From Mongoliibacter ruber (GTDB lineage Bacteria > Bacteroidota > Bacteroidia > Cytophagales > Cyclobacteriaceae): 64,000 nt of DNA. The DNA is taken from assembly GCF_003003005.1 (NCBI RefSeq), contig NZ_PVTR01000005.1, positions 1-64,000 of the forward strand. Direction: 5' to 3'. Positions 37,240 through 47,700 of the stretch are shown here, one piece after another. The position numbers and the translations under genes were made by a program. The notes under the pieces were generated by a model that was given only the letters and a program-made list of their open reading frames with translations, was not told the origin of the DNA and did not search any database. Within the stretch, counting starts at the first letter, position 1, and the number at the start of each line of letters is the position of its first letter.

Positions 37240-37662
37240 ATGATATTTCCTTCAAACCTTAGCCTAGATCTTTTGAATGACTGGGGTAAAAACACCATGA
37301 CAGATTTTCTTGACATCAAGTTCACTGCCATTGGGGAAGACTATTTAGAAGCAAGTATGCCGGTTGACCATAGAACCAAACAACCCCTTGGACTGTTACA
37401 TGGAGGAGCAAATGTAGTTCTTGCAGAGACTTTGGGAAGCGTGGCCGCTACATTGACAATCGACAAAGAAAAACAATACTGTGTTGGATTGGAAATCAAC
37501 GCCAATCACCTTGCAGCCGTAAAAGAAGGGCGGGTGAAAGGTATCACCAAACCAATACACCTAGGTAAGAAGACCCAAGTCTGGGAAATCAAAATCTACA
37601 CAGAAGAAGGAAAATTGAGTTGCATCAGCAGAATTACAATGGCAGTGATTGATCGCAAATGA
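37240..37662 (+). CDS. menI: hotdog-fold thioesterase, probable DHNA-CoA thioesterase
   Basis: 140 residues. The PaaI/4HBT-II type hotdog motif is visible in PLGLLHGGANVVLAETLGS, with a likely catalytic Glu in AETLG, and NANHLAAVKEGRV in the second strand. Its ATGA overlap with menF and the nearby menD point to 1,4-dihydroxy-2-naphthoyl-CoA hydrolysis in menaquinone synthesis. The family is also used for other acyl-CoA substrates, so the symbol is context-based. Confidence 0.8.
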   Translation: MIFPSNLSLDLLNDWGKNTMTDFLDIKFTAIGEDYLEASMPVDHRTKQPLGLLHGGANVVLAETLGSVAATLTIDKEKQYCVGLEINANHLAAVKEGRVKGITKPIHLGKKTQVWEIKIYTEEGKLSCISRITMAVIDRK

Positions 37663-38870
37663 AGATACAAACTTTAATTGAAGAAAAGGTTGACAACCTC
37701 GAGCATTATTTGGCGTGCCTGATTTCCCACAGCATGGAAAAGGGCTATCAAATAGCTGTTTGGAGAAAACCACATGCCTCTTTTTTAGAAGTTATGATTG
37801 ACAAATCAGGACAAACGAAAAGAGTGGATATCCATGCTTTGGAGGAATTGCAAGCAGGTTTTATAGCCCATCCATTCGAGGATCAGGAAGATGAAAAAGG
37901 TTTTTATATCGAGGCAGATTCTTACTTGAAGATCGATATCAAAAAGCCACTCGATGAACAGGATGCGGCACTGGAAGTCCTGCCACAAATCATTCCCAGG
38001 GAAGATTGCAATACCCTTATCCGAAACTCATTTGTCCCCGAAAAGAAGTCCTCTCACATCAAGATTTCTGAGGAATGTACCAAAAATGAATTTCTTCATT
38101 TGGTAAATAAAGGCATTGAAGCCATTGCAACCGGAGCACTGAACAAAATAGTGCCGGCCAGGATCAAGAAAAAAAGCTTGTCGGATGATTTCGACCTGAT
38201 TAGCGTTTTCAAGAGTCTTATCGATTCTTATCCCAATGCATTTGTCAACTTCTTCCATATCCCTCAGGTAGGATCCTGGATAGGTGCTTCTCCTGAGATT
38301 CTGATTCAAACTAAAGGAGAACAGTTCTACACCATGTCACTTGCCGGAACACAGAAGGCCCATGGAGAAAACCCTTTGAAGAATGCCGCATGGACGCAAA
38401 AGGAAATAGAAGAACAGGCTTTGGTAAGCAGGTACATTGTCGATTGCTTTAAGAAAATCAGACTGCGGGAATACGACGAACATGGGCCAAAAACTGTCTT
38501 GGCTGGAAACCTGTTACATCTGAGGTCAGATTTCAAAGTAAATATGAAAACTACCAATTTCCCACAGCTTGGATCGGTGATGTTAAGCCTTTTGCACCCC
38601 ACTTCAGCGGTTTGTGGAATGCCAAGAAAAGAAGCTTTTGAATTTTTGAGGATAAATGAAAAATTTGACCGTTCGCTTTTTGCAGGATTTATCGGCCCTG
38701 TAAATGTGGAAGAAGTGACTGCCATTTATGTCAATCTCCGCACAGCAAGATTGATGGATGGACAGGCCATTTTATACGCAGGAGCAGGTGTCACGGAAGA
38801 TTCCGATCCAGAAAAGGAATGGGAAGAAACCGAAATGAAATGTGAAATCATTGGAAAGCACCTAAATTAA
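37659..38870 (+). CDS. menF: isochorismate synthase
   Basis: 403 residues of the chorismate-utilising family. The conserved C-terminal half includes LAGTQKAHGENPL, HPTSAVCGMPRKEAFEFL, LFAGFIGPVN and a final EKEWEETEMKCE segment that carries Mg ligands. It converts chorismate to isochorismate at the entry to menaquinone synthesis. Entry is coupled to the upstream thioesterase gene (ATGA overlap) and menD follows 4 bases later, which distinguishes it from anthranilate or aminodeoxychorismate synthases. Confidence 0.94.
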   Translation: MKIQTLIEEKVDNLEHYLACLISHSMEKGYQIAVWRKPHASFLEVMIDKSGQTKRVDIHALEELQAGFIAHPFEDQEDEKGFYIEADSYLKIDIKKPLDEQDAALEVLPQIIPREDCNTLIRNSFVPEKKSSHIKISEECTKNEFLHLVNKGIEAIATGALNKIVPARIKKKSLSDDFDLISVFKSLIDSYPNAFVNFFHIPQVGSWIGASPEILIQTKGEQFYTMSLAGTQKAHGENPLKNAAWTQKEIEEQALVSRYIVDCFKKIRLREYDEHGPKTVLAGNLLHLRSDFKVNMKTTNFPQLGSVMLSLLHPTSAVCGMPRKEAFEFLRINEKFDRSLFAGFIGPVNVEEVTAIYVNLRTARLMDGQAILYAGAGVTEDSDPEKEWEETEMKCEIIGKHLN

Positions 38871-38874
38871 AATT

Positions 38875-40551
38875 ATGCTTTTACAACCTCTTGCAGACCT
38901 GGTTTCGATTTTTGCGAAAAAAGGCATCACAGATGTAATCCTTTCCCCAGGCTCTAGGTGCGCACCTATTTCATTGGCTTTTATACGACATCCTAAGGTT
39001 CATGCCAGAACCATTTCTGACGAAAGAGCTGCAGCTTTTATTGCTTTGGGAATTGCCCAACAACAAGAGCGTCCTGTGGTACTGGTTTGCACTTCAGGTT
39101 CTGCAGCTTACAATTATGCCCCAGCTGTAGCTGAAGCCTTTTTCCAACAAATCCCCTTAATCATCATCACTGCTGACCGCCCAGCTGAATGGATTGACCA
39201 ATGGGATGGTCAGACAATACGGCAATCAAAAATTTACGGCAATCATGTCAAAGCCTCTTTTGATTTCCCAGACGATTTTAGTCATCAAGATAAAATTTGG
39301 CATAGCCATAGAATATCAAATGAAGCTGCATTTATAGCCAATCAGTTTCCTGAGGGTCCTGTACACATCAATGTCCCTTTGAGGGAGCCATTCTATCCTG
39401 AAGAAGGGGAAAAGTATGATTTTGACAAACCCATTAGGGAAATTGGTACCGTGGCTACTCATTTCACACTTCCAGATGAAACCAAAGAGAAGTTTAAAGT
39501 CAAGCTCAGCAATTACAAAAGAATTTTGATTGTCCCCGGTCAACAAAAACCGGATAAAGAACTTGCTCAAATACTCAACCGCTTGGCTGAAACCAAGCGG
39601 GCAGTCGTGGTTGCAGACACCATCTCCAACCTTCAATCTGAACATACCATCAATTTTCACGATCATTTTATATCTATCGCTGAGCTACAAAATGATTTAC
39701 GTCCTGACTTGATCATCTCCTTTGGAAAATCGATCATATCCAAAGGCTTGAAACTGTTTTTGCGGAAATCCCAAGCCCAACACTGGCATATCCAACCTGG
39801 CGGCTATTTCCCAGACACCTATCAACTCTTAAATAAAGCCATTCACTGCCATCCAGTTAAATTCCTCGAATGCACTGAAAAGCATATTTCTTCCGAAAAG
39901 GCATTTGCAGAGGCCTGGTCAACAGCCAATACCAAAGTAAGTGCGCACCTTGGACCTCTAATTTCCAATACCGAATTTGGTGAATACAAATCTATAGCTA
40001 CCTGCCTGCATTTGTTACCAACTGAAGCCAAACTTCACCTTGCCAATAGTATGGCTGTTCGCTATGTAAATTTCTTGGGAGAAAGGTCGCAGGAGATCAT
40101 TTGCAACAGAGGAACAAGCGGAATTGATGGCAGCAACAGTACGGCAGTTGGATGTACATTCACTACCAAGGACCCGGTAGTACTCATCACAGGTGACCTG
40201 GCTTTCTTCTATGACAGAAATGCATTTTGGCACAATTACACCATGCCTAACCTCAGGATAATTTTGTTGAACAACCATGCGGGCGGTATTTTCAGATTGA
40301 TAGATGGTCCAGCCAAACAACCTGAACTGGAGGAGTTTTTTGAAACCCATCAGCGACTCGATGCTTCCTTTTTGGCTAAGGAATTTGGTTTTGACTATTC
40401 ACTTGCCACTGATGAAACAAGCCTGGAATCTGGGTTAAAAACCTTTTTCACGAAGTCAATTAAACCAAAAATCATCGAGATAAAATCTGAAAGCCCTAAA
40501 AATGCTGAGATTTTAAAAAGAATTAAAAATGACATCGCAGGTTTATTCTAA
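38875..40551 (+). CDS. menD: SEPHCHC synthase MenD
   Basis: 558 residues, thiamine-diphosphate enzyme joining 2-oxoglutarate and isochorismate. The N-terminal pyrimidine domain begins with DVILSPGSRCAPISLAF and SDERAAAFIALGIA. The diphosphate-binding motif is GDLAFFYDRNAFWHN with following LLNNHAGGIF. Length matches MenD. It directly follows menF. Other men genes (menB, menC, menE, menA, menH) are not in the window. A terminator follows. Confidence 0.96.
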   Translation: MLLQPLADLVSIFAKKGITDVILSPGSRCAPISLAFIRHPKVHARTISDERAAAFIALGIAQQQERPVVLVCTSGSAAYNYAPAVAEAFFQQIPLIIITADRPAEWIDQWDGQTIRQSKIYGNHVKASFDFPDDFSHQDKIWHSHRISNEAAFIANQFPEGPVHINVPLREPFYPEEGEKYDFDKPIREIGTVATHFTLPDETKEKFKVKLSNYKRILIVPGQQKPDKELAQILNRLAETKRAVVVADTISNLQSEHTINFHDHFISIAELQNDLRPDLIISFGKSIISKGLKLFLRKSQAQHWHIQPGGYFPDTYQLLNKAIHCHPVKFLECTEKHISSEKAFAEAWSTANTKVSAHLGPLISNTEFGEYKSIATCLHLLPTEAKLHLANSMAVRYVNFLGERSQEIICNRGTSGIDGSNSTAVGCTFTTKDPVVLITGDLAFFYDRNAFWHNYTMPNLRIILLNNHAGGIFRLIDGPAKQPELEEFFETHQRLDASFLAKEFGFDYSLATDETSLESGLKTFFTKSIKPKIIEIKSESPKNAEILKRIKNDIAGLF

Positions 40552-40583
40552 AAAATCCCGATGGAGTAAATCATCGGGATTTT
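40552..40583. terminator. bidirectional terminator between menD and the GH16 gene
   Basis: AAAATCCCGATG (40552-40563) pairs perfectly with CATCGGGATTTT (40572-40583). T runs on both strands allow it to end menD (plus) and the polysaccharide locus (minus). Confidence 0.85.
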
Positions 40584-40606
40584 AAATCAATTTAAGCAAA
40601 TCTCAT

Positions 40607-41725
40607 TTAATCAGCTTGAAACACCCTTACATAATCTACTACCATCCTTTGAGGAAATGAAGTAGAAGCATTGGGATATCCAGGCCAATTGCCTCCCACA
40701 GCTACGTTGAGTAAAAAGAAGAACGGTCTTCTAAACTCATCCAATCCCTGAGGTCTTATGTCAATTTCATGGTAAGGTACATTGTCCAATAACCAGATGA
40801 TTTTTTCAGCATCCCAGATGATCGAAAAGACATAGAACTTGTCATTGAAGATGCCATCTGACAAGGTTTTACTACCTCCAAAATTGGCATAAGTACCATT
40901 ATTGTCCCAATGGACCGTTCCATGAACAGTATCATCCCTTCCTGATTGACTTCCACCGATCAATTCCATAATATCGATCTCGCCGCATGCAGGCCAACTG
41001 ACTTCTGTGATATTGTCACCCAACATCCAGATGGCAGGCCAAATCCCCTGCCCTTTGGGAAGCAAAGCCCTTACGTCTATTCTTCCATAGGTAAAAGACT
41101 GCATGTCTTGGGTCTTGATCCTGGAAGAGGTGTATTCTTTACCTCCTACCCTTTCCTCTTTGGCTTCAATGATCAGATAGCCATCAGTTACAGTAGTATT
41201 TTCCCTTCTGTAAAACTGAGATTCATTATTTCCCCATCCGCAAAGATTCGGGCAACCGTCTCCGAGTTCGTGGACCCAATCAGAGGAAAGTGAACTCCCT
41301 TCAAACTCATCTTGCCATACTAACCTGTAACCACTGTATTCCTCAGGACTCACATAGCCTTCATCTGGAATCAATCCTCCGGCGACAGTTTCGGCTATGG
41401 TTACATTGACTACCTCAGAAATAAAATCTTCCTCAGTTGTATGTGCCTGAACGGTAATTTGAAATTCACCAGACTCTCTATAAGTATAACTAGCCTGATT
41501 CCCAGCGACCCTTTGAGGCACCTCGCTCCCCACTCCAAAACCTACTTTAAAGAAATTGACATTGTCTGCTTGGAAAGTTACTGAAACCAAGCCGGATTCT
41601 GTTTGGTCAACCTCTACTGTAAGGTTTGAAGGCAACAACACTTTTTGGTCCACTTCTTCCTGACTGCAGGAATGGCTGAGCCATGCAGTCAGGAGAAATA
41701 GAGCTAGTATTTTAATCTTACCCAT
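40607..41725 (-). CDS. GH16 family endo-beta-glucanase lipoprotein (laminarinase-like)
   Basis: 372 residues from ATG 41725 (a second ATG lies at 41737). A lipoprotein signal ends in LSHSC (Cys20). A PKD-like Ig fold covers about 30-110. The GH16 domain spans about 130-372. Its catalytic motif is E249-I-D-I-M-E254 (GEIDIMELIG), the EXDXXE type with the beta-bulge Met that is typical of laminarinases. W-rich carbohydrate-site segments include GIWPAIWMLGD. It is the last gene of the susCD locus, implying surface cleavage of a beta-1,3 or mixed-linkage glucan. Confidence 0.92.
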   Translation of the reverse strand: MGKIKILALFLLTAWLSHSCSQEEVDQKVLLPSNLTVEVDQTESGLVSVTFQADNVNFFKVGFGVGSEVPQRVAGNQASYTYRESGEFQITVQAHTTEEDFISEVVNVTIAETVAGGLIPDEGYVSPEEYSGYRLVWQDEFEGSSLSSDWVHELGDGCPNLCGWGNNESQFYRRENTTVTDGYLIIEAKEERVGGKEYTSSRIKTQDMQSFTYGRIDVRALLPKGQGIWPAIWMLGDNITEVSWPACGEIDIMELIGGSQSGRDDTVHGTVHWDNNGTYANFGGSKTLSDGIFNDKFYVFSIIWDAEKIIWLLDNVPYHEIDIRPQGLDEFRRPFFFLLNVAVGGNWPGYPNASTSFPQRMVVDYVRVFQAD

Positions 41726-41739
41726 TACAATGATCATTT

Positions 41740-43212
41740 TTAGTCATTTGGCACCAAGACAAATGTCCACCAAACGCTACCACTATCAGTGATATCTAAC
41801 ACCAAAGTCAACTCTTGGGTTTCTTCATCATAAGCTGCAACTGTATAAGTTATAGAAGCATCAGCACTAGGAGGGCCTTCAGAATACTCTCCACCATTGA
41901 AGGCTTTGGCAAGTGCAATAAAGGCACCTGTACCAGTTACAGTGATTTTTGGACTTGAATCCGGTGTACCACTGGTAAATTCAAATGTATGAGTACCAGA
42001 AGCCCATGCTTCTCCAGGCGTTCCATCCAAATTAGACTCAGGCTGACAGCCTTCTTCGGCAACTCCCATATAGAATTCTGCAAAAACATCACCTTGAGCA
42101 TCATACTCATAGACACCATCAGAATTGAAAATATACAAATCATTGAACAAACATGCCCTATCATCCGATATATCTACACCGTTAGGGAAAAACTCATCGC
42201 TTAAAGGTGCTGGTCCCACTCCGAATGCGCCAGCAGCCGGCTTCAGGGTCCACTGCTTGGAACCATCTCCTACAAGATCTTCAAAAGTAAAGTTAATATC
42301 TCCAATTTCTGGTTCTTCTGGCTCAGGAGCTTCCCCTTCCTGACCTTTAGGTACCAATCTGATGTACCAAGCAAGCTCTTCATTGGCTCCATCGACAAAC
42401 CTCAAGAACATCTCATTTTCTTCCAGATTAACTATTTGATAGCTTCTCGTTCCTGCAAAATAGCCTAGAAAACCACCTTCAGATATGGTTAAAACCGGAT
42501 ACTCATCTTCTGCCTCTTGAAGGCTCCAAGTCAAATTATCTGGTGCCGTATAAGGTGCAGAAAGGTCACCTACTCCCGGATCAAATGCTTCAGGGAAATT
42601 TGAACCTTGTTCTACGTTTAAGTACACAAGACCATTGGTTTCCATTATGAATCTTGAGTTGTCCAATAAGAAAGTATACTCATCTGTGTACATGCCACTT
42701 CCTTCTTTTTCCAATGCTTTGGCAGCATACCATTGTGGAAAATCACCCTCTTGTGAAGGATTTGGGCCTACACCAAAGTGCCCATCTCTATTGGCATCAA
42801 TTACCCATGTCTTCCCATTGGCCTGAGCCGCTCCTCCTGTCAAAAAGTTGAAAATCGGGCTATCAACCAGCGTAGGGTCGTCTTGTTCTATCACTACATC
42901 AGTGGAGAAGCTTGCACTCCCATTATTGTTAAAAATGGTTAGGGTCACAGTGTAGGTTCCTGCATTTGGATAAATACCCTGAGCTGTTTTTCCTTCCGCT
43001 GTAGAGCCATTACCCAAATCCCACTGCATCAGGAAAAACTCCTTGTCAGCTGTAAAATCAATAATATTGGCTGTTTGGCTACTTGGTGCAAAAGAAAATC
43101 TGGCATCCTCGGTAGTTGGTGGTGCGTCATCGAGATTTTCGTCATCGACACATGCCGCCAAGAATATGAATGGCAGCAGCATAAATAAGAGGTACTTTCT
43201 GTAATTTTTCAT
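41740..43212 (-). CDS. PKD-containing surface glycan-binding protein candidate with a tandem repeat
   Basis: 490 residues. A lipoprotein signal ends FLAAC (Cys21). A PKD domain covers about 35-110. Two homologous modules follow: 133-290, with KTWVIDANRDGHFGVGPNPS, and 318-490, with KQWTLKPAAGAFGVGPAPLS. Each ends in a W-rich strand before LVPKG or LVPND. The repeats are linked by an Ala/Pro/Glu stretch. In susCD loci a lipoprotein in this position normally binds the glycan at the cell surface. That role is inferred from position; the module fold is not one I recognise. Confidence 0.82.
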   Translation of the reverse strand: MKNYRKYLLFMLLPFIFLAACVDDENLDDAPPTTEDARFSFAPSSQTANIIDFTADKEFFLMQWDLGNGSTAEGKTAQGIYPNAGTYTVTLTIFNNNGSASFSTDVVIEQDDPTLVDSPIFNFLTGGAAQANGKTWVIDANRDGHFGVGPNPSQEGDFPQWYAAKALEKEGSGMYTDEYTFLLDNSRFIMETNGLVYLNVEQGSNFPEAFDPGVGDLSAPYTAPDNLTWSLQEAEDEYPVLTISEGGFLGYFAGTRSYQIVNLEENEMFLRFVDGANEELAWYIRLVPKGQEGEAPEPEEPEIGDINFTFEDLVGDGSKQWTLKPAAGAFGVGPAPLSDEFFPNGVDISDDRACLFNDLYIFNSDGVYEYDAQGDVFAEFYMGVAEEGCQPESNLDGTPGEAWASGTHTFEFTSGTPDSSPKITVTGTGAFIALAKAFNGGEYSEGPPSADASITYTVAAYDEETQELTLVLDITDSGSVWWTFVLVPND

Positions 43213-43228
43213 TTTGTTTTTGGTTTAT

Positions 43229-44698
43229 TTAATATCCTGGGTTTTGATTCCAATTTCCTCCCGCAAGGTCTATCTCTACTTGCGGTATAGGGAAAAGCTC
43301 ATGTTTTCCCTCCTGAAACCCTTGAATGGTTTCGGCAGCTTTACCAGTCCGGACTAGGTCAAAAAACCTATATCCTTCACCCGACAACTCTAGTCTTCTT
43401 TCTTTTAAAATATCATCAAGGAGTACTTGACCCGAACTGTTGATGGCATTCATTCCAGCACGTTCCCGCACCTTATTCAGCTCCGTTCTGGCTCTTCCAT
43501 CATTGCCTGTTCTGGCAAAAGCCTCAGCTGCCATCAATAATACATCAGCATACCTGATTGCTCTGTAGTTTAATGGACTGGTAAGGTCATCGTCAGGAAG
43601 ACCGCGCTCGTCCAATCTTTTGATATACTTGTTGTTGTAGTATCCAGTATGTCCTCCAGCCCCTTGGGCATAACTGATGGCGCTTGGGTTTGGCTGAGAA
43701 GCTATAAAAGCCTCTATGTCAAGTATGGTTGCGTCTCTTCTTATGTCTCCAGGACTAAAAGCATCATAAAGGTTTTGAGTGGGCAGATTATAGCTGTTTC
43801 CGTCACCATAAAGTGGCCCATTGTATTGCCTGATTCCATGAAAACCAACGGCAAGATTACCTTGAAGGCAAACAAAACATCCATAATCTCCGCCTTGCTG
43901 TCCAGAATATTGGATAGTAAAAACGTCCTCATTGACATTTTCATTGACCACATAAAAGAGTCTTGAAAAATCCTCAAACAAGCCATATCCTGCCTGATTA
44001 TTAGAGATGAGGTCATCAAGTACGGAAGCAGCCTCGGTGAATTTGTTTTGATACAACAACACCTTTCCCAAAAGCGCCATAGAGGCTCCTTTGGTAATCC
44101 TTCCTACCTCAGGTTGAATCCAAGGCAAGACTTCTATAGCTACCGCCAAGTCCCGCTCGATTTGAGCATAGATATCTTCTTTGGGCGTTCTCTCAGACCT
44201 TGCGATTTCACTCAAAGAAATCCTCTGATCTACAATCAAAGGCATATCTCCAAAATAAGTCACCAGGGTAAAGTAATAGTATGCCCTCAAGAAATGGGCT
44301 TGCGCCAAAAGCTGTTCTTTACCTGAAAAATCCAGTTTATCCTGAAACTCAAATATGTAATTTACCCTTGCGATACCCGTATAGTTAAAACGCATCACGT
44401 CCCTTAATTCGGCATTGACACCACCATGTGCCATATTGTCTATTTCATGCAATCCTTGGGTATCTGTTACACTTTCCCCGCCCGCAATGGAATTATCTGA
44501 AGCTATCTCCCCAATAAAAATCTGCAAGTAAGCAGTCTGCATCAAGTCATATGCTCCTATGAGCGCCCTTTCGAAGTCCTCTTCTGTGTTGAAGAAGTTT
44601 TCAGCATCCTGGGTAAATTCAGGGTCTATATCCAACAGGCTATCACATGAAGTCATCAAGCCTGCGAAAATCAATAATGTTGATAGTATTTTTTTCAT
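43229..44698 (-). CDS. susD: SusD/RagB-family glycan-binding lipoprotein
   Basis: 489 residues from ATG 44698 (an upstream in-frame start exists but would add a tail running into susC). A lipoprotein signal ends LMTSC (Cys18). The SusD fold follows, with tetratricopeptide-like helices containing LLAQAHFLRAYYYFTLVTYF and GDMPLIVDQ. The C-terminal end (LNKVRERAGMN, DDILKERRLELSGEGYRFFD and GNWNQNPGY) is typical. It caps SusC and binds oligosaccharides. It follows susC by 4 bases. Confidence 0.95.
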   Translation of the reverse strand: MKKILSTLLIFAGLMTSCDSLLDIDPEFTQDAENFFNTEEDFERALIGAYDLMQTAYLQIFIGEIASDNSIAGGESVTDTQGLHEIDNMAHGGVNAELRDVMRFNYTGIARVNYIFEFQDKLDFSGKEQLLAQAHFLRAYYYFTLVTYFGDMPLIVDQRISLSEIARSERTPKEDIYAQIERDLAVAIEVLPWIQPEVGRITKGASMALLGKVLLYQNKFTEAASVLDDLISNNQAGYGLFEDFSRLFYVVNENVNEDVFTIQYSGQQGGDYGCFVCLQGNLAVGFHGIRQYNGPLYGDGNSYNLPTQNLYDAFSPGDIRRDATILDIEAFIASQPNPSAISYAQGAGGHTGYYNNKYIKRLDERGLPDDDLTSPLNYRAIRYADVLLMAAEAFARTGNDGRARTELNKVRERAGMNAINSSGQVLLDDILKERRLELSGEGYRFFDLVRTGKAAETIQGFQEGKHELFPIPQVEIDLAGGNWNQNPGY

Positions 44699-44702
44699 TT
44701 TC

Positions 44703-47700
44703 TTAGAATCTAAAATTGACACCGCCCATGATTGTTCTTGCCTGTGGGTAAACCCCATTATCAACTCCTGCAAAAAGTGGATTTGAAGCCCCTACATCAG
44801 GGTCAAAACCCATGTAATTGGTAAGTGTAACCAAGTTGTTGGCAGCGACATAGAACCTCATAGACTGGATTTTAAGCCTCTCGGTAAGTGTTCTTGGAAG
44901 TGTATATCCCAATTGTACATTTCTCAATCTGACAAATGAGCCATCTTCTACATAGAAATCAGAGAAAACTGTGTTTCGTGTCTGACCTGTGGTAAGTCTC
45001 GGTACGGTATTAGATGTTCCTGGGCCAGTCCATCTGTCAAGGTTGTAGGCAAGTTGATTTGCAAAGGGCTGCTGTCTTTCATAGTTCCTGATAATGTCCT
45101 GCCCAATAGCCGCATACACATTGGCAGAAATATCAAAGCCTCGAAAATCTGCACCAAGGTTTAGTCCCATAATAAAATCAGGTATCGGAGAACCCACAAA
45201 AGTCCTGTCATTGTCATTCCCAAAACTGATCACGCCATCTCCATTTTGGTCCACGTATCTCAAATCCCCCGGCCTTGCGCCTGACTGAGCAACTGGATTG
45301 GTAGAAACTTGCTCTTGCGTTTGGAATATCCCATCAGTCTGGTATCCTACAAAGTATCCTATAGGAAACCCTTTTTCGAATCTGGACACAATATTGCCCC
45401 CCACGCCAAAGCCTGCTCCGGGGATGAAGTCAAAGCCTTCCGGCACTTTGGTTACTTCATTTTTTATAAATGTGATGTTATAATCTACCCTAAAATTGAC
45501 ACCTCTTGGCCGCTGTGTGGCATAGCCAAGCTCCAATTCCAAACCTCTGTTTGTAACATTACCTGCATTGACTACCGGAGGTGCACCACCCGCTCCGTAT
45601 GATCCCAAAAGTGCTGACACTTCAGGTTGGAACAATAAGTCTCTGGTGTCCTTGATAAAGTAATTGGCCGTGAAATCAATCATTTTGAAAAGTGTAAAAT
45701 CCAGTCCAATATTGGTTTGGTAGGTCGTTTCCCACTTCAAGTCTGGGTTACTCGAAGTTCCTATGGCAGCACCATTGGTAATCAAGCCGTCAAATACATA
45801 CCTCCCAAGACCATTGAGCAAACCTCTATACCTGAATAGTCCAATCTGATCGTTTCCGGAAATACCAAAGCTTGTTCTCAGTTTAAGGAAATCTATAAAA
45901 TCAACATTGAAAAAGGATTCTTCTGAAATTAACCAGGCTCCTGAAACTGCAGGAAAATAGCCAATCCTGTTATTGGGGCCGAAGTTGGTAGATCCATCTC
46001 TTCTCATGACGGCCGAAAAAAGATATCTTCCTTGGTAATCATATTCACCTCTGATAAAGACCGAAGAGAGTCTTTGCCGTGCCTGAAAAGAACCAACGTT
46101 ATTCAAAAAACCACCTGGAGCTTGATTGGCCGAAATATCGGCGAGTTCAAGATCATTGTTTGGGATATTAAAACCAATCCCATTCAGACCCAAGCTTCTA
46201 TTGCCTAAATAAGACACCCCTACCATTCCTTTTACGCGATGATCTTCTTTGAAAACCCTGTTGTAGTTTAAAAATGCCTCGAAATTGTAATCCAAAAAGG
46301 TATTTCTAGACTCATTTACAGAGGCTCCTCTTTCAACATCAAGTTCACCGATGTTAATGATAACAGGGTCAAGACTTTCATTGCGGGCTGTATTGGCAAA
46401 TTTCCCTGTCCCATACCAAACCAACGGATTGAAAGCCTTGGAATCTACAAGGGCAAAATTGTAACCTGCACGTCCAGTAAGAGAAAAATGAGGATTGATA
46501 TCGTAAGTAATCTCTTCTTTCCCTACCAATTTGTTGACTAAAGTTTGGTTGTAGGTATTCTCTAACTGTGCTACAGGATTGATGATATCATTCACCCTGT
46601 CCAAGTAAGAAAACCTGTCACCTATCGTGATCGGCTCGGTTGGATAAGCATTTACAGCATTGAAGAGGACTGAACCTATCCCCCCTTGAGCTATCCCACT
46701 GCTTTGCTCATGGGTGTAAAGAAGTACATTTGTCAACCTTACTTTAGGCGCAAGTTCAGTGGTAAAGTTGATTCTGGCATTGTATCTCTCGAAACTCGCC
46801 TTTGGTCCACCCACTATACCTTCTTGTGCAAAGTAAGAGCCCCCGATAGAGTAGGAGGTTTTTTCAGACCCCCCTGTCATGGTAAGGTTGTATTCCTGAA
46901 TGGGAGCTTCCTGAAAAACTGCATTTTGCCAATCTGTCCCTACTCCAAGATTTGGATTAGCAAAAGGAGCAGTCTGTCCCCCAGCTACAAAAGCTTCATT
47001 TTTTAAAAGGGCATATTGGCTGGCATTGAGAAGGTCCAGTTGCCTAGCAGTCTGCTGTACACCGTAATATGCGGATAGGTCGACATTTGCCTTACTGTTC
47101 AATTTTCCTTTCTTCGTTTCTATAAGGATTACGCCATTGGCTGCTCTTACCCCATATATTCCAGCAGTTCCGTCCTTAAGGACATTGACTGATTCGATAT
47201 CATTGGGATTCAGAGCATTCAAGCCGGCTGCGTCATAAATCACCCCATCTACCAAAATAAGGGGATCATTGTCACCAAAAGTACCAATCCCCCTAATCCT
47301 GATATTTGAAGTTCCTCCCGGGGCACCACTGTTTGTTGTGATATTTACACCGGCAATCTTACCTTGAAGAGCCTGATCCACCCTCGGCATGTTCATTTTG
47401 GTAATGCTTTCCCCCTTTACTTGAGATACTGCACCGGTAAGCTCTTTCTTAGTAGCTGTCCCATAGCCCACCACTATTACCTCACCTAGAGAAGTCAATT
47501 CGGATTCGAGCCTGACTTCTATTGGCATACTTGAACTTACCTTGATGATCTTCGCTTGAAATCCCACGTATGTGAGGCGCAATTCATCGCCTTGGGATGC
47601 ATTGATTTCAAAGGCTCCGTCCAAATCTGTGATGGTGCCGGTAGAAGTTCCTACTTTTAAAATGCTTACTCCAGGAATGGGTATTCCTTCTTCATCAAAT

